This document shows, piece by piece, positions 30,564 to 42,981 of a stretch of DNA of 64,000 nt. A model generated the notes under the pieces. It had not been told where the DNA came from and ran no database searches. It saw only the letters and a program-made list of their open reading frames with translations. The number at the start of each line of letters is the position of its first letter. The stretch's first letter is position 1. Source of the stretch: Pseudocitrobacter faecalis (GTDB taxonomy: Bacteria; Pseudomonadota; Gammaproteobacteria; Enterobacterales; Enterobacteriaceae); contig QNRL01000008.1 in the NCBI GenBank assembly GCA_003315335.1, forward strand, positions 186,001 through 250,000, in the 5' to 3' direction. Both the position numbers and the translations under genes were made by a program.

Positions 30564-32039
30564 CTACATCTGATGCGTTTTACGTAGTGCAAGATAATCG
30601 AGCACGCAACCGACCAGAATTCCCGCGATGGCAATCAATGCCCCGGCTTCCAGAACGGCGGCTAAGAAGGAAAATGATGCCAGCTCCAGTGCATCAATTA
30701 TCAGCATGATCAGCCATGCGCCTAATATCAGCGCGCCGATAAGCAACAGGCGCAGGGCAAAGCGATAACCTCCGCTGTAGGTGCTGCGCGGCATAAACTG
30801 CTCGGTTTGTTGGGTATATTCCAGCGTCCGGCGGCAGACGAGCAGCAGTAAAATCCCCGGAACGGCGGCGACAACCGAGAACAGATAGAATGTCGGCCAG
30901 CCGTGCGCTTCAACGAACCAACCGGCGATGGGGCCAACGTAGACGCGTCCCACCGCAGAAAGTGCCGATAACAGAGCGAACTGGGTGGCTGAGAATGACT
31001 TGTTACAGAGAGTCATCAGCAGTGCAACAAACGCCGCGGTGCCCATTCCGCCGCAGAGGTTTTCGAAGAAGACTGCCGCGCCCATCGAGATGAGATGTTT
31101 ATCGGTCACCGACAGTAACCAGTAACCAGCGTTGGATGCGCCCTGCAGGATGCCGAAAATCAGCAGCGCGCGGAACAACGTTAAACGCTGCATTAACACC
31201 CCGCCGTACAACGCGCCGAGAATCGTGGCGAACAGACCAAGCGTTTTGTTCACCATCCCAACTTCTCCGGCATCAAAACCGACGCCGCGAATCAAAAAGG
31301 TGGTGGTCAGACTCATGGCGAAGGCATCGCCCAGCTTGTACATCACGATCAACAACAAAATCAGCCACGCATTGTTGCGGCCAAAGAAATCTTTTAACGG
31401 TGCGACGACTGCCTGTTCAAGGCTGCGTGGCACAGGAATAACATCGCTGGGCTCCGGTGCGAGAAGGGTAGCGATAATACACGGCACCAGCAGCGCCGCC
31501 ATCAGCCAGTACATACCCTGCCAGCCAAGATACTTGTCAGCCAGCCACAGGGCGAGGCCGCCGGAAACCAGCATCCCCAGGCGATAACCCAGCACGCTGA
31601 TCGCTGCACCTGCGCCGCGCTCTTCCGCAGGCAGGACATCGGTTTTCCAGGCGTCGAAGACAATATCCTGCGAAGCGGAGCAGAAGGCGATCACGACCGC
31701 CAGCGCCGCCATCCAGCGCAGCTGCGAGGCGGGCTCCAGGAAGCCCATCGCGGCAATGGCGATCAACAGTAAACATTGCGTGGTCAGGAGCCAGCCGCGA
31801 CGGCGGCCCAGGAACGGCGGCGTATAGCGATCCATCACTGGCGACCAGAGAAACTTAAAGACGTAAGCCTGACCAACGAGAGAGAAGAAGCCGATCGTTT
31901 TCAGATCGATGTTTTCAACGGTCATCCACGCCTGCAACGTCCCGGAGGTAAGTGCAAGAGGTAAACCGGAGGCGAAACCAAGAATCAGCAGAATGGCCGA
32001 TTTCGGTTGTTGGAAAATACGTAAATAATGGCTGGACAT
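30564..32039 (-). CDS. ampG: AmpG, anhydromuropeptide permease
   Basis: 491 residues, the E. coli length. Inner-membrane MFS importer for GlcNAc-anhydroMurNAc peptides in murein recycling, needed for AmpC beta-lactamase induction where ampC/ampR exist. Fourteen predicted helices; conserved LGFASGLPLALTSGTLQAWM, FSLVGQAYVFKFLWSPVMDR and the FDAWKTDVLPAEERGAG loop. It follows yajG on the same strand, as in E. coli. Confidence 0.97.
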   Translation of the reverse strand: MSSHYLRIFQQPKSAILLILGFASGLPLALTSGTLQAWMTVENIDLKTIGFFSLVGQAYVFKFLWSPVMDRYTPPFLGRRRGWLLTTQCLLLIAIAAMGFLEPASQLRWMAALAVVIAFCSASQDIVFDAWKTDVLPAEERGAGAAISVLGYRLGMLVSGGLALWLADKYLGWQGMYWLMAALLVPCIIATLLAPEPSDVIPVPRSLEQAVVAPLKDFFGRNNAWLILLLIVMYKLGDAFAMSLTTTFLIRGVGFDAGEVGMVNKTLGLFATILGALYGGVLMQRLTLFRALLIFGILQGASNAGYWLLSVTDKHLISMGAAVFFENLCGGMGTAAFVALLMTLCNKSFSATQFALLSALSAVGRVYVGPIAGWFVEAHGWPTFYLFSVVAAVPGILLLLVCRRTLEYTQQTEQFMPRSTYSGGYRFALRLLLIGALILGAWLIMLIIDALELASFSFLAAVLEAGALIAIAGILVGCVLDYLALRKTHQM

Positions 32040-32051
32040 GTTCTTATAGCA

Positions 32052-32076
32052 CTGACCCGACGTGAAGTCGGGTCAG
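32052..32076. other. Hairpin between yajG and ampG
   Basis: A perfect 10-base stem CTGACCCGAC/GTCGGGTCAG with a five-base loop. No T-run follows on either strand, so it is not a normal intrinsic terminator. It may stabilise or separate the yajG message within the yajG-ampG operon. Confidence 0.5.
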
Positions 32077-32087
32077 CTTAAGTGGGA

Positions 32088-32666
32088 TTAACGCGCGTTT
32101 TGCTTGATAAAGTCGTGGACGCTGGTGTCCTGAGACATATCTGCGATGGTATCGGTCAATACGCTGTTTACTGCATTAGCGATATTTTTGTTCGATGCCT
32201 GGAAAGCCCCTTCTACGGAGTAGCTGGCGCGATAGTTTTTAGTCATCTTATTGCCGTTCTTCGCGGTTGCGATGATGGCAATGTCCGCTTTGGTGGAGAT
32301 GTTGTAACGCACGTTGCCCTGTGAAACATCCGCGTACAGGTTGCTGACGATGATCTGCAGGTCGACCGCGCCGTTAGGCCCAATCATATAACCGCGCGCG
32401 GTCATCTGTTTTTCCAGCACTTCCTGTAACAGGAAGCGCAGGTCGCGAGAGGCCGTCAGGGTGACCTGCTGGTTATCGCGGGTGACTTTGGCCAGCGCCT
32501 GATCCTGACGCTGGTCGGCGCCGTTGATGCTGACGGTAACGCCCATCAGGCTAGGATCCTGCTGTGGCAGGGTCATCTTAGGTGACACGTCAATGGTGGT
32601 CGGCGGCGTGGCGCAACCTGCCAGCATAAACAGTGCTACTAAGGGAAAGAGGATTTTTTTTAACAT
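32088..32666 (-). CDS. yajG: YajG, predicted lipoprotein
   Basis: 192 residues. The signal peptide ends in the lipobox LAGC (Cys18). The mature domain (PQQDPSLMGVTVSINGADQR, then SNLYADVSQGNVRYNIST) matches E. coli YajG closely. Function unknown; its constant position before ampG suggests a cell-envelope role. No catalytic motif seen. Confidence 0.94.
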   Translation of the reverse strand: MLKKILFPLVALFMLAGCATPPTTIDVSPKMTLPQQDPSLMGVTVSINGADQRQDQALAKVTRDNQQVTLTASRDLRFLLQEVLEKQMTARGYMIGPNGAVDLQIIVSNLYADVSQGNVRYNISTKADIAIIATAKNGNKMTKNYRASYSVEGAFQASNKNIANAVNSVLTDTIADMSQDTSVHDFIKQNAR

Positions 32667-32965
32667 GTTCAGGCTCTCAAACGCATTGTTTACTGAAAAT
32701 TCCCGCCATCATATCATCGCCAACGGCAAGGGGAAGTAGGCAATGCATGTAAATTCATCGTGTTGTGCGTTTTATAGCCTTATGCCGCAACAATGTTGGC
32801 GGCGGCGGGGCGTATAAGGCATGAGAAGGCAGTTAACTTCATTGGTTTGTACCTTTACATCAGACAAACGCTAATTTTTTGTTGTTTTTGTGTAATGGAA
32901 ACGGTAAAAGCGGCTAACATTTAAAGGGATAGACGGCATCTCAACGTTGTCGGAGGAGTAACTTC
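32667..32965 (+). promoter_or_regulatory. yajG-bolA intergenic region
   Basis: 299 bases between divergent yajG and bolA. E. coli bolA has a sigma-S-dependent gearbox promoter plus a sigma-70 promoter here. I see a GCGGCTAAC motif (about 32909-32917) resembling a gearbox -10, and the Shine-Dalgarno GGAGGAG before bolA. No coding sequence seen. Confidence 0.35.
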
Positions 32966-33283
32966 ATGATGATACGTGAACATATAGAAGAAAAATTACG
33001 GGCCGCGTTTGAACCTGTGTTCCTCGAAGTGACGGATGAGAGCTATCGTCACAACGTACCGGCGGGTTCGGAAAGCCACTTTAAAGTGGTGCTGGTCAGC
33101 GATCGTTTCACCGGTGAACGTTTTCTCAATCGCCATCGCATGATTTATGGCACCCTGGCGGAGGAGCTGGCTTCCACGGTGCACGCCCTGGCGTTGCACA
33201 CCTACACGCATAAAGAGTGGGAGGGGTTACAGGATACTGTCGTCGCATCACCGCCTTGTCGTGGCGCGGGAAGTCTCGCCTAG
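32966..33283 (+). CDS. bolA: BolA, morphology/stress transcription factor
   Basis: 105 residues, full length. BolA fold (class II KH-like) with the [19 protein letters not shown] core and [16 protein letters not shown]. In E. coli it is induced by stress and stationary phase, binds DNA, affects cell shape and biofilm genes, and pairs with the monothiol glutaredoxin GrxD through a shared Fe-S cluster (His in the [10 protein letters not shown] segment). Two adjacent ATG codons; the first is used by homology. Confidence 0.97.
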   Translation: MMIREHIEEKLRAAFEPVFLEVTDESYRHNVPAGSESHFKVVLVSDRFTGERFLNRHRMIYGTLAEELASTVHALALHTYTHKEWEGLQDTVVASPPCRGAGSLA

Positions 33284-33339
33284 AAAAGGCATTTGCAACG
33301 AACGGAACTTTTCCAGTATGTTGCGTACAGATTTATGAG

Positions 33340-33367
33340 AAAACGGCCTGCGGGCCGTTTTGTTTTG
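33340..33367 (+). terminator. bolA terminator
   Basis: AAAACGGCC-TGCG-GGCCGTTTT, a nine-base perfect stem followed by a short G-interrupted T-run, 57 bases after the bolA stop. The rest of the bolA-tig gap (to 33620) holds the tig promoter and leader; no gene seen. Confidence 0.85.
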
Positions 33368-33611
33368 TCTGAAAAATGGACAACTTTGACCTTTTTAAGA
33401 CAAAAATTCGCCGGGAATTGTGAAAAAAGCCGCATCCAGGCATGACAACCGTTCTCGACTCATATCAGTGATGTCGCTATAATGCGCGTCTTATTTTTCG
33501 GAATGTCTTCGGGATGATTCTGGCGACACGGAATGTGAATCTGATTTAAAGAGGACATCCCGGTATTGCGAGGCAAAACTCAGAGTTGACCGAGCACTGT
33601 GAATTTTTTGA

Positions 33612-34919
<1,308 letters not shown>

Positions 34920-34947
34920 TTTCGCTTCCTGCGTTTAAAGTTTGAGC

Positions 34948-34982
34948 AAAAACCCGTTGCCTTCCGGCAGCGGGTTTTTTTT
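34948..34982 (+). terminator. tig terminator
   Basis: AAACCCGTTGCC pairs with GGCAGCGGGTTT (one G-U) around a TTCC loop, followed by a T-run. A classic Rho-independent terminator about 30 bases after tig. Confidence 0.92.
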
Positions 34983-35055
34983 ATCGCACTGATAGACAGC
35001 GTAAGCGTGATAAAACACAGTTTCGGTGTTAGCGTAACGGCAAAATATTGTTATG

Positions 35056-35084
35056 CTTGAAATAGGGTGGATTCATCCCCATAA
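35056..35084 (+). promoter_or_regulatory. Sigma-32 heat-shock promoter of clpP
   Basis: CTTGAAA (35056-35062), 14-base spacer, CCCCATAA (35077-35084). It matches the sigma-32 consensus CTTGAAA-N11-16-CCCATNT closely and lies about 90 bases before the clpP start. Confidence 0.85.
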
Positions 35085-35173
35085 AAGGGGAAGTATTAGC
35101 TGCGATGGCTGGTAAACCGTCCACAAGGTACAATCAGTGCAGCAGGTTTCATTTTTTTATCCAGGAGACGGAA

Positions 35174-35797
35174 ATGTCATACAGTGGCGAACGAGATAAC
35201 TTTGCACCCCATATGGCCCTGGTGCCGATGGTCATCGAACAGACCTCCCGCGGTGAACGTTCTTTTGATATCTACTCCCGTCTTCTTAAGGAGCGCGTTA
35301 TCTTTCTGACCGGCCAGGTGGAAGACCACATGGCGAACCTGATCGTGGCGCAGATGCTGTTTCTGGAAGCGGAAAACCCGGAAAAAGATATTTACCTGTA
35401 CATTAACTCCCCAGGCGGCGTCATCACCGCCGGGATGTCGATTTATGACACCATGCAGTTCATCAAGCCTGACGTGAGCACCATTTGTATGGGCCAGGCG
35501 GCGTCCATGGGCGCATTCCTGCTAACCGCAGGGGCGAAGGGTAAGCGTTTCTGTCTGCCTAACTCACGCGTTATGATTCACCAGCCGCTGGGTGGCTATC
35601 AGGGCCAGGCGACGGATATTGAAATCCATGCTCGCGAAATCCTGAAAGTGAAAGGGCGCATGAATGAACTTATGGCTCACCACACGGGTCAATCTCTTGA
35701 GCAGATCGAACGCGACACCGAACGCGATCGCTTCTTGTCTGCTTCAGAGGCGGTAGAGTACGGCCTGGTCGACTCCATCCTGACCCATCGTAATTGA
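35174..35797 (+). CDS. clpP: ClpP, ATP-dependent protease proteolytic subunit
   Basis: 207 residues from the ATG giving [14 protein letters not shown]; the start is supported by AGGAGACGG eight bases upstream and by E. coli. A 14-residue propeptide is removed before Ala15. The serine protease triad is Ser111 (QAASMGAF), His136 (MIHQPLG) and the Asp in the C-terminal region. Two heptamers form the barrel fed by ClpX or ClpA. Located before clpX with a 128-base gap. Confidence 0.98.
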   Translation: MSYSGERDNFAPHMALVPMVIEQTSRGERSFDIYSRLLKERVIFLTGQVEDHMANLIVAQMLFLEAENPEKDIYLYINSPGGVITAGMSIYDTMQFIKPDVSTICMGQAASMGAFLLTAGAKGKRFCLPNSRVMIHQPLGGYQGQATDIEIHAREILKVKGRMNELMAHHTGQSLEQIERDTERDRFLSASEAVEYGLVDSILTHRN

Positions 35798-35925
35798 TGC
35801 CCAGAGCGTGAGTGTGCCGCTATACTATGTATGGGCGGCACAACGCTTGCGAAGCGGCTTGCGCTTGAGAATGGCATTTGCGTCGTCATATGCGGCACAA
35901 AGAACTTAAAAAGAGGTTTTGACTC

Positions 35926-37200
35926 ATGACAGATAAACGCAAAGATGGTTCGGGCAAACTGTTGTATTGCTCTTTTTGCGGCAAAAGCCAGCACGAAGTG
36001 CGTAAGCTGATCGCCGGGCCGTCAGTGTATATCTGCGACGAATGTGTTGATTTGTGTAACGACATCATTCGCGAAGAGATTAAAGAAGTGGCGCCGCATC
36101 GTGAACGTAGTGCATTGCCGACGCCACATGAAATTCGCCATCACCTGGATGACTACGTCATCGGTCAGGAACAGGCGAAAAAGGTTCTGGCTGTAGCGGT
36201 GTATAACCACTACAAACGTCTGCGCAACGGTGATACCAGCAACGGCGTAGAGCTGGGCAAAAGTAACATTCTGCTGATTGGCCCGACCGGCTCCGGTAAA
36301 ACGCTGCTGGCTGAGACGCTGGCGCGCCTGCTGGACGTACCGTTCACCATGGCAGACGCCACCACCCTGACCGAAGCCGGTTATGTGGGTGAGGACGTCG
36401 AAAACATCATTCAGAAGCTGCTGCAGAAATGCGATTACGATGTACAGAAAGCCCAGCGTGGCATTGTCTACATCGATGAAATCGATAAGATTTCTCGTAA
36501 ATCTGATAACCCGTCTATCACCCGTGATGTATCGGGCGAAGGCGTACAGCAGGCGTTGCTGAAACTGATTGAAGGCACCGTGGCTGCCGTTCCACCTCAG
36601 GGTGGGCGTAAACATCCGCAGCAGGAGTTCTTGCAGGTTGATACCTCCAAAATCCTGTTTATCTGCGGTGGCGCATTTGCGGGCCTCGATAAAGTTATCG
36701 CTAACCGTGTAGAAACAGGTTCCGGTATCGGCTTCGGCGCGACCGTGAAATCGAAAACCGATAAAGCCAGCGAAGGCGAACTGCTGACGCAGGTTGAGCC
36801 GGAAGATTTGATCAAATTTGGTCTGATCCCGGAATTTATTGGTCGTCTGCCGGTGGTTGCAACACTGAATGAGCTGAGCGAAGAAGCGCTGATTCAGATC
36901 CTGAAAGAGCCGAAAAATGCCCTGACCAAACAGTATCAGGCGTTGTTCAATCTGGAAGGTGTGGATCTCGAATTCCGCGATGAAGCGCTCGACGCCATTG
37001 CCAAGAAAGCGATGATCCGTAAAACCGGTGCGCGTGGTCTGCGCTCTATCGTCGAAGCTGCGCTGCTCGATACCATGTACGATCTGCCTTCCATGGAAGA
37101 CGTCGAAAAAGTGGTTATCGATGAGTCGGTCATTGGCGGTCAGAGCAAGCCACTGCTGATTTACGGTAAGCCGGAAGCGCAGCAAGCCTCTGGTGAATAA
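35926..37200 (+). CDS. clpX: ClpX, unfoldase subunit of ClpXP
   Basis: 424 residues, full length. The N-terminal zinc-binding domain has four Cys (YCSFCGKSQ and [10 protein letters not shown]), which recognises adaptors such as SspB. The AAA+ module has Walker A GPTGSGKT, Walker [11 protein letters not shown] and sensor-2 [10 protein letters not shown]. The IGFG motif ([10 protein letters not shown]) docks on ClpP. It unfolds ssrA-tagged and other substrates with ATP. In operon with clpP. Confidence 0.98.
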   Translation: MTDKRKDGSGKLLYCSFCGKSQHEVRKLIAGPSVYICDECVDLCNDIIREEIKEVAPHRERSALPTPHEIRHHLDDYVIGQEQAKKVLAVAVYNHYKRLRNGDTSNGVELGKSNILLIGPTGSGKTLLAETLARLLDVPFTMADATTLTEAGYVGEDVENIIQKLLQKCDYDVQKAQRGIVYIDEIDKISRKSDNPSITRDVSGEGVQQALLKLIEGTVAAVPPQGGRKHPQQEFLQVDTSKILFICGGAFAGLDKVIANRVETGSGIGFGATVKSKTDKASEGELLTQVEPEDLIKFGLIPEFIGRLPVVATLNELSEEALIQILKEPKNALTKQYQALFNLEGVDLEFRDEALDAIAKKAMIRKTGARGLRSIVEAALLDTMYDLPSMEDVEKVVIDESVIGGQSKPLLIYGKPEAQQASGE

Positions 37201-37228
37201 TTCGCCAATTCATACAATCAGTTAATCA

Positions 37229-37262
37229 AAAAGGGGGGATTTTATCTCCCCTTTTATTTTTC
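37229..37262 (+). terminator. clpX terminator
   Basis: AAAAGGGGGGAT pairs with ATCTCCCCTTTT (one G-U) around a three-base loop, followed by ATTTTT. Lies 29 bases after clpX, separating it from lon. Confidence 0.88.
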
Positions 37263-37272
37263 CGTAATCATG

Positions 37273-37302
37273 GCGTTGAATGTGTGGAATACATCCCCAT
37301 AT
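37273..37302 (+). promoter_or_regulatory. Sigma-32 heat-shock promoter of lon
   Basis: GCGTTGAA (37273-37280), 14-base spacer, CCCCATAT (37295-37302). It corresponds in position and sequence to the E. coli lon heat-shock promoter (CGTTGAAT ... CCCCATATACTGAC), about 80 bases before lon. Confidence 0.88.
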
Positions 37303-37384
37303 ACTGACATACATGTTAATGATGGCATGACGCACACTTGTGTCATCTGATTACCTGGCGGACATTAAACTAAGAGAGAGCTCT

Positions 37385-39739
37385 ATGAATCCTGAGCGTT
37401 CTGAACGCATTGAAATCCCCGTATTGCCGTTGCGCGATGTGGTGGTTTATCCGCACATGGTCATACCCTTGTTTGTAGGGCGGGAAAAATCTATCCGTTG
37501 CCTTGAAGCCGCCATGGATCATGATAAAAAAATCATGTTGGTTGCGCAGAAAGAAGCATCAACGGATGAGCCGGGTGTAAACGATCTTTTCACCGTCGGG
37601 ACCGTGGCCTCTATTTTGCAAATGCTGAAGCTGCCGGATGGCACCGTAAAAGTGCTGGTTGAAGGCTTGCAGCGTGCGCGTATCACCACGTTGTCGGATA
37701 ACGGGGAACACTTTTCGGCAAAAGCGGAATATCTGGAATCACCGGATATCGACGAACGCGAGCAGGAAGTGCTGGTTCGTACCGCGATTAGCCAGTTTGA
37801 AGGCTACATCAAGCTAAACAAAAAAATCCCACCAGAAGTGCTGACGTCGCTGAACAGCATCGACGACCCTGCACGTCTGGCTGACACCATCGCTGCGCAC
37901 ATGCCGCTGAAACTGGCGGACAAACAGTCTGTGCTCGAAATGTCCGACATCAACGAACGCCTTGAATATCTGATGGCGATGATGGAGTCGGAAATCGATC
38001 TGCTGCAGGTTGAGAAACGCATTCGCAACCGCGTCAAAAAGCAGATGGAAAAATCTCAGCGTGAGTACTATCTGAACGAGCAAATGAAAGCTATTCAGAA
38101 AGAACTCGGCGAGATGGACGACGCGCCAGACGAAAACGAAGCGCTGAAGCGTAAGATCGACGCGGCGAAAATGCCGAAAGAGGCGAAAGAGAAAACCGAA
38201 GCCGAACTGCAGAAGCTGAAAATGATGTCACCGATGTCAGCCGAAGCGACCGTGGTTCGTGGGTATATCGACTGGATGGTGCAGGTGCCGTGGAATGCGC
38301 GTAGCAAGGTCAAAAAAGACCTTCGTCAGGCGCAGGAAATCCTGGATACCGACCATTACGGCCTTGAACGTGTGAAAGACCGTATCCTTGAGTATCTTGC
38401 GGTTCAAAGCCGTGTGAACAAAATCAAAGGCCCGATTCTGTGCCTGGTTGGGCCGCCGGGGGTGGGTAAAACCTCGCTGGGTCAATCTATCGCCAAAGCG
38501 ACTGGACGTAAGTACATTCGTATGGCGCTGGGCGGCGTGCGTGACGAAGCGGAAATTCGCGGTCACCGTCGTACCTACATCGGCTCCATGCCGGGTAAAT
38601 TGATTCAGAAAATGGCGAAAGTGGGCGTTAAAAACCCGCTGTTCCTGCTCGATGAAATTGACAAAATGTCGTCCGACATGCGCGGCGATCCGGCTTCTGC
38701 TTTGTTAGAAGTGCTGGATCCAGAGCAGAACGTGGCGTTCAGCGATCACTATCTGGAAGTGGATTACGATCTCAGCGACGTGATGTTCGTTGCGACCTCG
38801 AACTCCATGAACATTCCGGCGCCGCTGCTGGACCGTATGGAAGTGATTCGTCTCTCCGGTTATACCGAAGACGAGAAACTGAACATTGCCAAACAGCACC
38901 TGCTGCCGAAGCAAATCGAACGTAACGCCCTGAAAAAAGGCGAACTGACGGTTGATGACAGCGCGATTGTCGGCATCATTCGTTACTACACCCGTGAAGC
39001 GGGCGTGCGTAGCCTTGAGCGTGAAATCTCGAAACTGTGCCGTAAAGCGGTGAAACAGCTGCTGCTGGATAAATCCCTGAAGCACATCGACATTAATGGC
39101 GACAACCTGCACGATTACCTCGGCGTTCAACGCTTCGATTACGGTCGTGCGGATGACGAAAACCGCGTTGGTCAGGTGACTGGCCTGGCATGGACGGAAG
39201 TGGGTGGCGATCTGCTGACCATCGAAACCGCGTGTGTGCCGGGCAAAGGTAAATTGACCTATACCGGTTCCCTGGGCGAAGTCATGCAGGAATCTATTCA
39301 GGCTGCGCTGACCGTGGTACGCGCGCGTGCAGAAAAACTGGGTATCAACCCGGATTTCTACGAAAAACGCGACATCCACGTTCACGTGCCGGAAGGGGCA
39401 ACGCCGAAAGATGGCCCGAGCGCTGGTATCGCCATGTGTACTGCACTGGTTTCTTGTCTGACGGGCAACCCGGTTCGTGCCGATGTGGCAATGACAGGGG
39501 AAATCACGCTGCGTGGCCTGGTGTTGCCGATTGGTGGTCTGAAGGAAAAACTGCTGGCAGCACACCGCGGTGGTATTAAGACTGTTCTGATTCCTGATGA
39601 GAATAAGCGCGATCTGGAAGAGATTCCGGACAACGTTCTGGCCGATCTTGATATTCATCCGGTGAAACGTATCGAGGAAGTTCTGGCCCTTGCGCTGCAA
39701 AATGAGCCCACTGGCATGCAGGTTGTAACCGCAAAATAG
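37385..39739 (+). CDS. lon: Lon ATP-dependent protease
   Basis: 784 residues from [18 protein letters not shown], the E. coli start with GAGAGAG as Shine-Dalgarno; an earlier in-frame ATG is not conserved. N-terminal substrate-binding domain (about 1-300), AAA+ domain with Walker [10 protein letters not shown] and Walker [10 protein letters not shown], and protease domain with the catalytic Ser in [11 protein letters not shown] (Ser679 in E. coli numbering) and its Lys partner in [13 protein letters not shown]. Degrades misfolded and regulatory proteins such as SulA and RcsA. Confidence 0.98.
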   Translation: MNPERSERIEIPVLPLRDVVVYPHMVIPLFVGREKSIRCLEAAMDHDKKIMLVAQKEASTDEPGVNDLFTVGTVASILQMLKLPDGTVKVLVEGLQRARITTLSDNGEHFSAKAEYLESPDIDEREQEVLVRTAISQFEGYIKLNKKIPPEVLTSLNSIDDPARLADTIAAHMPLKLADKQSVLEMSDINERLEYLMAMMESEIDLLQVEKRIRNRVKKQMEKSQREYYLNEQMKAIQKELGEMDDAPDENEALKRKIDAAKMPKEAKEKTEAELQKLKMMSPMSAEATVVRGYIDWMVQVPWNARSKVKKDLRQAQEILDTDHYGLERVKDRILEYLAVQSRVNKIKGPILCLVGPPGVGKTSLGQSIAKATGRKYIRMALGGVRDEAEIRGHRRTYIGSMPGKLIQKMAKVGVKNPLFLLDEIDKMSSDMRGDPASALLEVLDPEQNVAFSDHYLEVDYDLSDVMFVATSNSMNIPAPLLDRMEVIRLSGYTEDEKLNIAKQHLLPKQIERNALKKGELTVDDSAIVGIIRYYTREAGVRSLEREISKLCRKAVKQLLLDKSLKHIDINGDNLHDYLGVQRFDYGRADDENRVGQVTGLAWTEVGGDLLTIETACVPGKGKLTYTGSLGEVMQESIQAALTVVRARAEKLGINPDFYEKRDIHVHVPEGATPKDGPSAGIAMCTALVSCLTGNPVRADVAMTGEITLRGLVLPIGGLKEKLLAAHRGGIKTVLIPDENKRDLEEIPDNVLADLDIHPVKRIEEVLALALQNEPTGMQVVTAK

Positions 39740-39771
39740 TGACCTCGCGCAAAGAGCGTCAATAAAAACAG

Positions 39772-39808
39772 GGCTGGCAGGTGAAAACACACTTGCCAGC
39801 CTTTTTTT
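39772..39808 (+). terminator. lon terminator
   Basis: GGCTGGCAGGTG and CACACTTGCCAGCC form a long stem with one mismatch region, followed by seven T's. Lies 33 bases after the lon stop. Confidence 0.9.
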
Positions 39809-39947
39809 GTCTCGCTACTTTAAGACCCTGACAGGGCTGTTATCGACAACTATTGTTGTAAGGGCATGACAGTCCTGATATAACTGCTGCGCGTTGCACC
39901 GTGAAGGATTCAGGTGCGATATAAATAATAAAGAGAGGAAGAGAACA

Positions 39948-40220
39948 GTGAATAAATCTCAACTGATTGACAAAATTGCTGCGGGTGCGGATATCTCCAA
40001 AGCTGCGGCTGGACGTGCGTTAGACGCTTTAATTGCTTCTGTTACTGAATCTCTGCAATCCGGGGATGATGTTGCGCTGGTAGGTTTTGGTACTTTTGCC
40101 GTTAAAGAGCGTGCTGCCCGTACTGGCCGCAACCCGCAAACTGGTAAAGAGATCACCATCGCTGCAGCGAAAGTACCAGCGTTCCGTGCAGGTAAAGCAC
40201 TGAAAGACGCGGTAAACTGA
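39948..40220 (+). CDS. hupB: HupB, DNA-binding protein HU-beta
   Basis: 90 residues with a GTG start after AGAGAGGAAGAG, as in E. coli; a longer open frame upstream is not homologous. HU fold: helical dimer core and the DNA-clasping beta arm with [16 protein letters not shown], whose Arg-Asn-Pro inserts into the minor groove. A nucleoid-associated protein acting as heterodimer with HupA. Monocistronic. Confidence 0.98.
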   Translation: MNKSQLIDKIAAGADISKAAAGRALDALIASVTESLQSGDDVALVGFGTFAVKERAARTGRNPQTGKEITIAAAKVPAFRAGKALKDAVN

Positions 40221-40253
40221 TCGTTTTCCCGTTTGGGAATGTGAAACAGTACA

Positions 40254-40282
40254 AGGGCGCATCGAACGATGTGCCTTTTTTT
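40254..40282 (+). terminator. hupB terminator
   Basis: GGCGCATCG-AA-CGATGTGCC (one G-U) followed by seven T's, 35 bases after the hupB stop. Confidence 0.9.
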
Positions 40283-40482
40283 ATGTCCAAAATGTCACTT
40301 TCTGCGAGTTTCTACGCGTTTCGGGCTGACAACGGCCCCGTTTTCTTGTCAAAATACGGCCTCACGCGCAGCGGTCGAGACGTGCTATGCTGCACGAGGT
40401 ATTTGCTCTGAATTTGCCGGGTTGTCAGCAACCTGCGGCAGGACGGGTATAAAAGTCACCTACAGCGGAGTGTTGTTACACC

Positions 40483-42357
40483 ATGATGGACAATTTACGC
40501 ACGGCAGCCAATAGCGTCGTGCTCAAGGTAATTTTCGGTATCATTATTGTGTCGTTCATTTTGACCGGCGTAAGTGGCTATCTGATCGGCGGCGGCAACA
40601 ACTATGCCGCGAAGGTGAATGGCCAGGAAATCAGCCGCGGTCAGTTTGAAAACGCTGTTGCCAGCGAACGTAACCGTATGCAGCAGCAGATGGGGGATCA
40701 ATTCTCCGAACTGGCGGCGAACGAAAATTACATCAAAACGATGCGTCAGCAGGTGCTGAGCCGCCTGGTGGATGAAGCGCTGCTCGACCAATACGCCAAA
40801 GAGCTGGGCCTCGGCATTAGCGATGAACAGGTGCGCAAAGCGATCTTCGCGACCCCGGCCTTCCAGAACGAAGGTAAATTCGATAACGCCCGCTACAACG
40901 CGCTGGTGAATCAAATGGGTATGACCGCCGATCAATACGCGCAGGCGCTGCGTAACCAGCTGACCACTAACCAGCTGATTAGCGCCGTTGCCGGAACTGA
41001 TTTTATGCTGCCAAGTGAAACCGACCAACTGGCTGCGCTGGTTTCCCAGCAGCGTGTGGTGCGTGAAGCCACCATTGACGTTAACGCGCTGGCGGCAAAG
41101 CAGCAGGTTAGCGATCAGGACGTTGCCAGCTACTACGAACAGAATAAAGGTCAGTTTGTTGCGCCGGAGCAGTTCCGCGTAACCTACATTAAGCTGGATG
41201 CGGCGAGTATGCCGTCTTCCGCGTCTGAAGAGGATGTACAGGCTTACTATGACCAGCACAAGGATGAGTTCACTCAGCCTGAGCGTAAACGTTACAGCAT
41301 CATCCAGACCAAAACCGAAGCCGATGCAAAAGCTATCCTTGATGAGCTGAACAACGGCGGCGACTTTGCAGCGATTGCGAAAGAGAAATCCACCGACGTT
41401 ATCTCTAAACGTAACGGCGGCGATATGGGCTGGATGGACGATTCCGCCACCGTACCGGAACTGAAAGACGCGGGCCTGAAAGAGAAAGGTCAGTTGTCTG
41501 GCGTAATCAAATCTTCCGTGGGCTTCCTGATTGCCCGTCTGGACGATGTTCAGCCGGAACAGGTGAAACCACTGGCGGATGTTCATGCGCAAATCGCTGA
41601 CAAAGTGAAACAGGAAAAAGCGCTGGACGCTTATTATGCGCTGCAACAGAAAGTGAGTGATGCTGCCAGCAGCGACAACGACTCTCTGGCGAGCGCAGAG
41701 CAGGTTGCGGGAGTCAAAGCGGCGGTGACCGGCTGGTTTGGTCACGATAACGTCCCGGCTGAATTGAACTTCAAACCGGTTACTGATGCTATCTTCAACG
41801 GCGGTTTGGTGGGCGAAAACGGCGCGCCGGGTAACAACTCCGATATCATCACCGTCGATGGCGATCGTGCTTTCGTGCTGCGTGTCGCTGAGCACAAAGC
41901 GGAAACCGTGAAACCGCTGGATGAAGTGAAAGCGCAGGTGACCGATATCGTTAAGCACAACAAAGCGGAACAGCAGGCGAAACTCGATGCTGAAAAACTG
42001 CTGGCTGCGCTGAAAGACGGTAAAGGGGACGATGCGATGAAAGCCGCTGGTCTGCACTTTGGCGAAGCCAAAACCCTGAGCCGTACCGGTCAGGATCCGC
42101 TGAGCCAGGCAACCTTCGCACTGCCGTTACCTAAGCCGGGTAAACCAAGCTTTGGTATGGGCAACGATATGCAGGGCAACGTGGTTCTGCTGGCGCTGGA
42201 CGAAGTGAAAGCGGGCGAAATGCCGGAAGCGCAGAAGAAAGCGATGGTTCAGGGTATCACCCAGAACAACGCGCAAATTGCGTTTGAAGCATTGATGAGC
42301 AACCTGCGTAAAGCAGCGAAGATTAAGATGGGCGACATCGTCGACCAGCAACAATAA
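40483..42357 (+). CDS. ppiD: PpiD, periplasmic chaperone (parvulin-like)
   Basis: 624 residues. One N-terminal membrane helix (VVLKVIFGIIIVSFILTGVS, about 13-32) anchors it in the inner membrane, facing the periplasm. A SurA-like chaperone domain follows, then a parvulin domain (about 265-355; FAAIAKEKSTDVISKRNGGD), catalytically inactive in E. coli. It sits at the SecYEG exit with YfgM and aids early folding of exported proteins. One residue longer than in E. coli. Confidence 0.97.
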   Translation: MMDNLRTAANSVVLKVIFGIIIVSFILTGVSGYLIGGGNNYAAKVNGQEISRGQFENAVASERNRMQQQMGDQFSELAANENYIKTMRQQVLSRLVDEALLDQYAKELGLGISDEQVRKAIFATPAFQNEGKFDNARYNALVNQMGMTADQYAQALRNQLTTNQLISAVAGTDFMLPSETDQLAALVSQQRVVREATIDVNALAAKQQVSDQDVASYYEQNKGQFVAPEQFRVTYIKLDAASMPSSASEEDVQAYYDQHKDEFTQPERKRYSIIQTKTEADAKAILDELNNGGDFAAIAKEKSTDVISKRNGGDMGWMDDSATVPELKDAGLKEKGQLSGVIKSSVGFLIARLDDVQPEQVKPLADVHAQIADKVKQEKALDAYYALQQKVSDAASSDNDSLASAEQVAGVKAAVTGWFGHDNVPAELNFKPVTDAIFNGGLVGENGAPGNNSDIITVDGDRAFVLRVAEHKAETVKPLDEVKAQVTDIVKHNKAEQQAKLDAEKLLAALKDGKGDDAMKAAGLHFGEAKTLSRTGQDPLSQATFALPLPKPGKPSFGMGNDMQGNVVLLALDEVKAGEMPEAQKKAMVQGITQNNAQIAFEALMSNLRKAAKIKMGDIVDQQQ

Positions 42358-42400
42358 TCAGAACCTTCCTCGCATTAATTTGTAATGCGATGCACACCTC

Positions 42401-42423
42401 AAAGGCCGCTTTCGCGGCCTTTT
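42401..42423 (+). terminator. ppiD terminator
   Basis: AAAGGCCGC-TTTC-GCGGCCTTT, a perfect nine-base stem ending in four T's. An AT-rich palindrome CGCATTA/TAATGCG lies just before it (42371-42389). Confidence 0.9.
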
Positions 42424-42433
42424 CCACATTTGA

Positions 42434-42877
<444 letters not shown>

Positions 42878-42981
42878 TTGCTTCTCACGGCTTGCGCTGG
42901 CGTCAAAGTTTGCCAGACTAAAGAGGTCATACCAGTGGTGTGACCTCTGACTCTTCTAATAACATGTAAGGCTATGGCGCT

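Noticed and set aside
36022-37185. 387-codon open frame antisense to clpX
   Set aside because: Shadow of a strongly conserved gene; no domain or start signal.
38705-39790. 361-codon open frame antisense to the lon 3' half
   Set aside because: Crosses the lon terminator and has antisense-type composition; not a gene.
40495-42057. 520-codon open frame antisense to ppiD
   Set aside because: Length comes from codon bias of ppiD; the translation has no recognisable fold.
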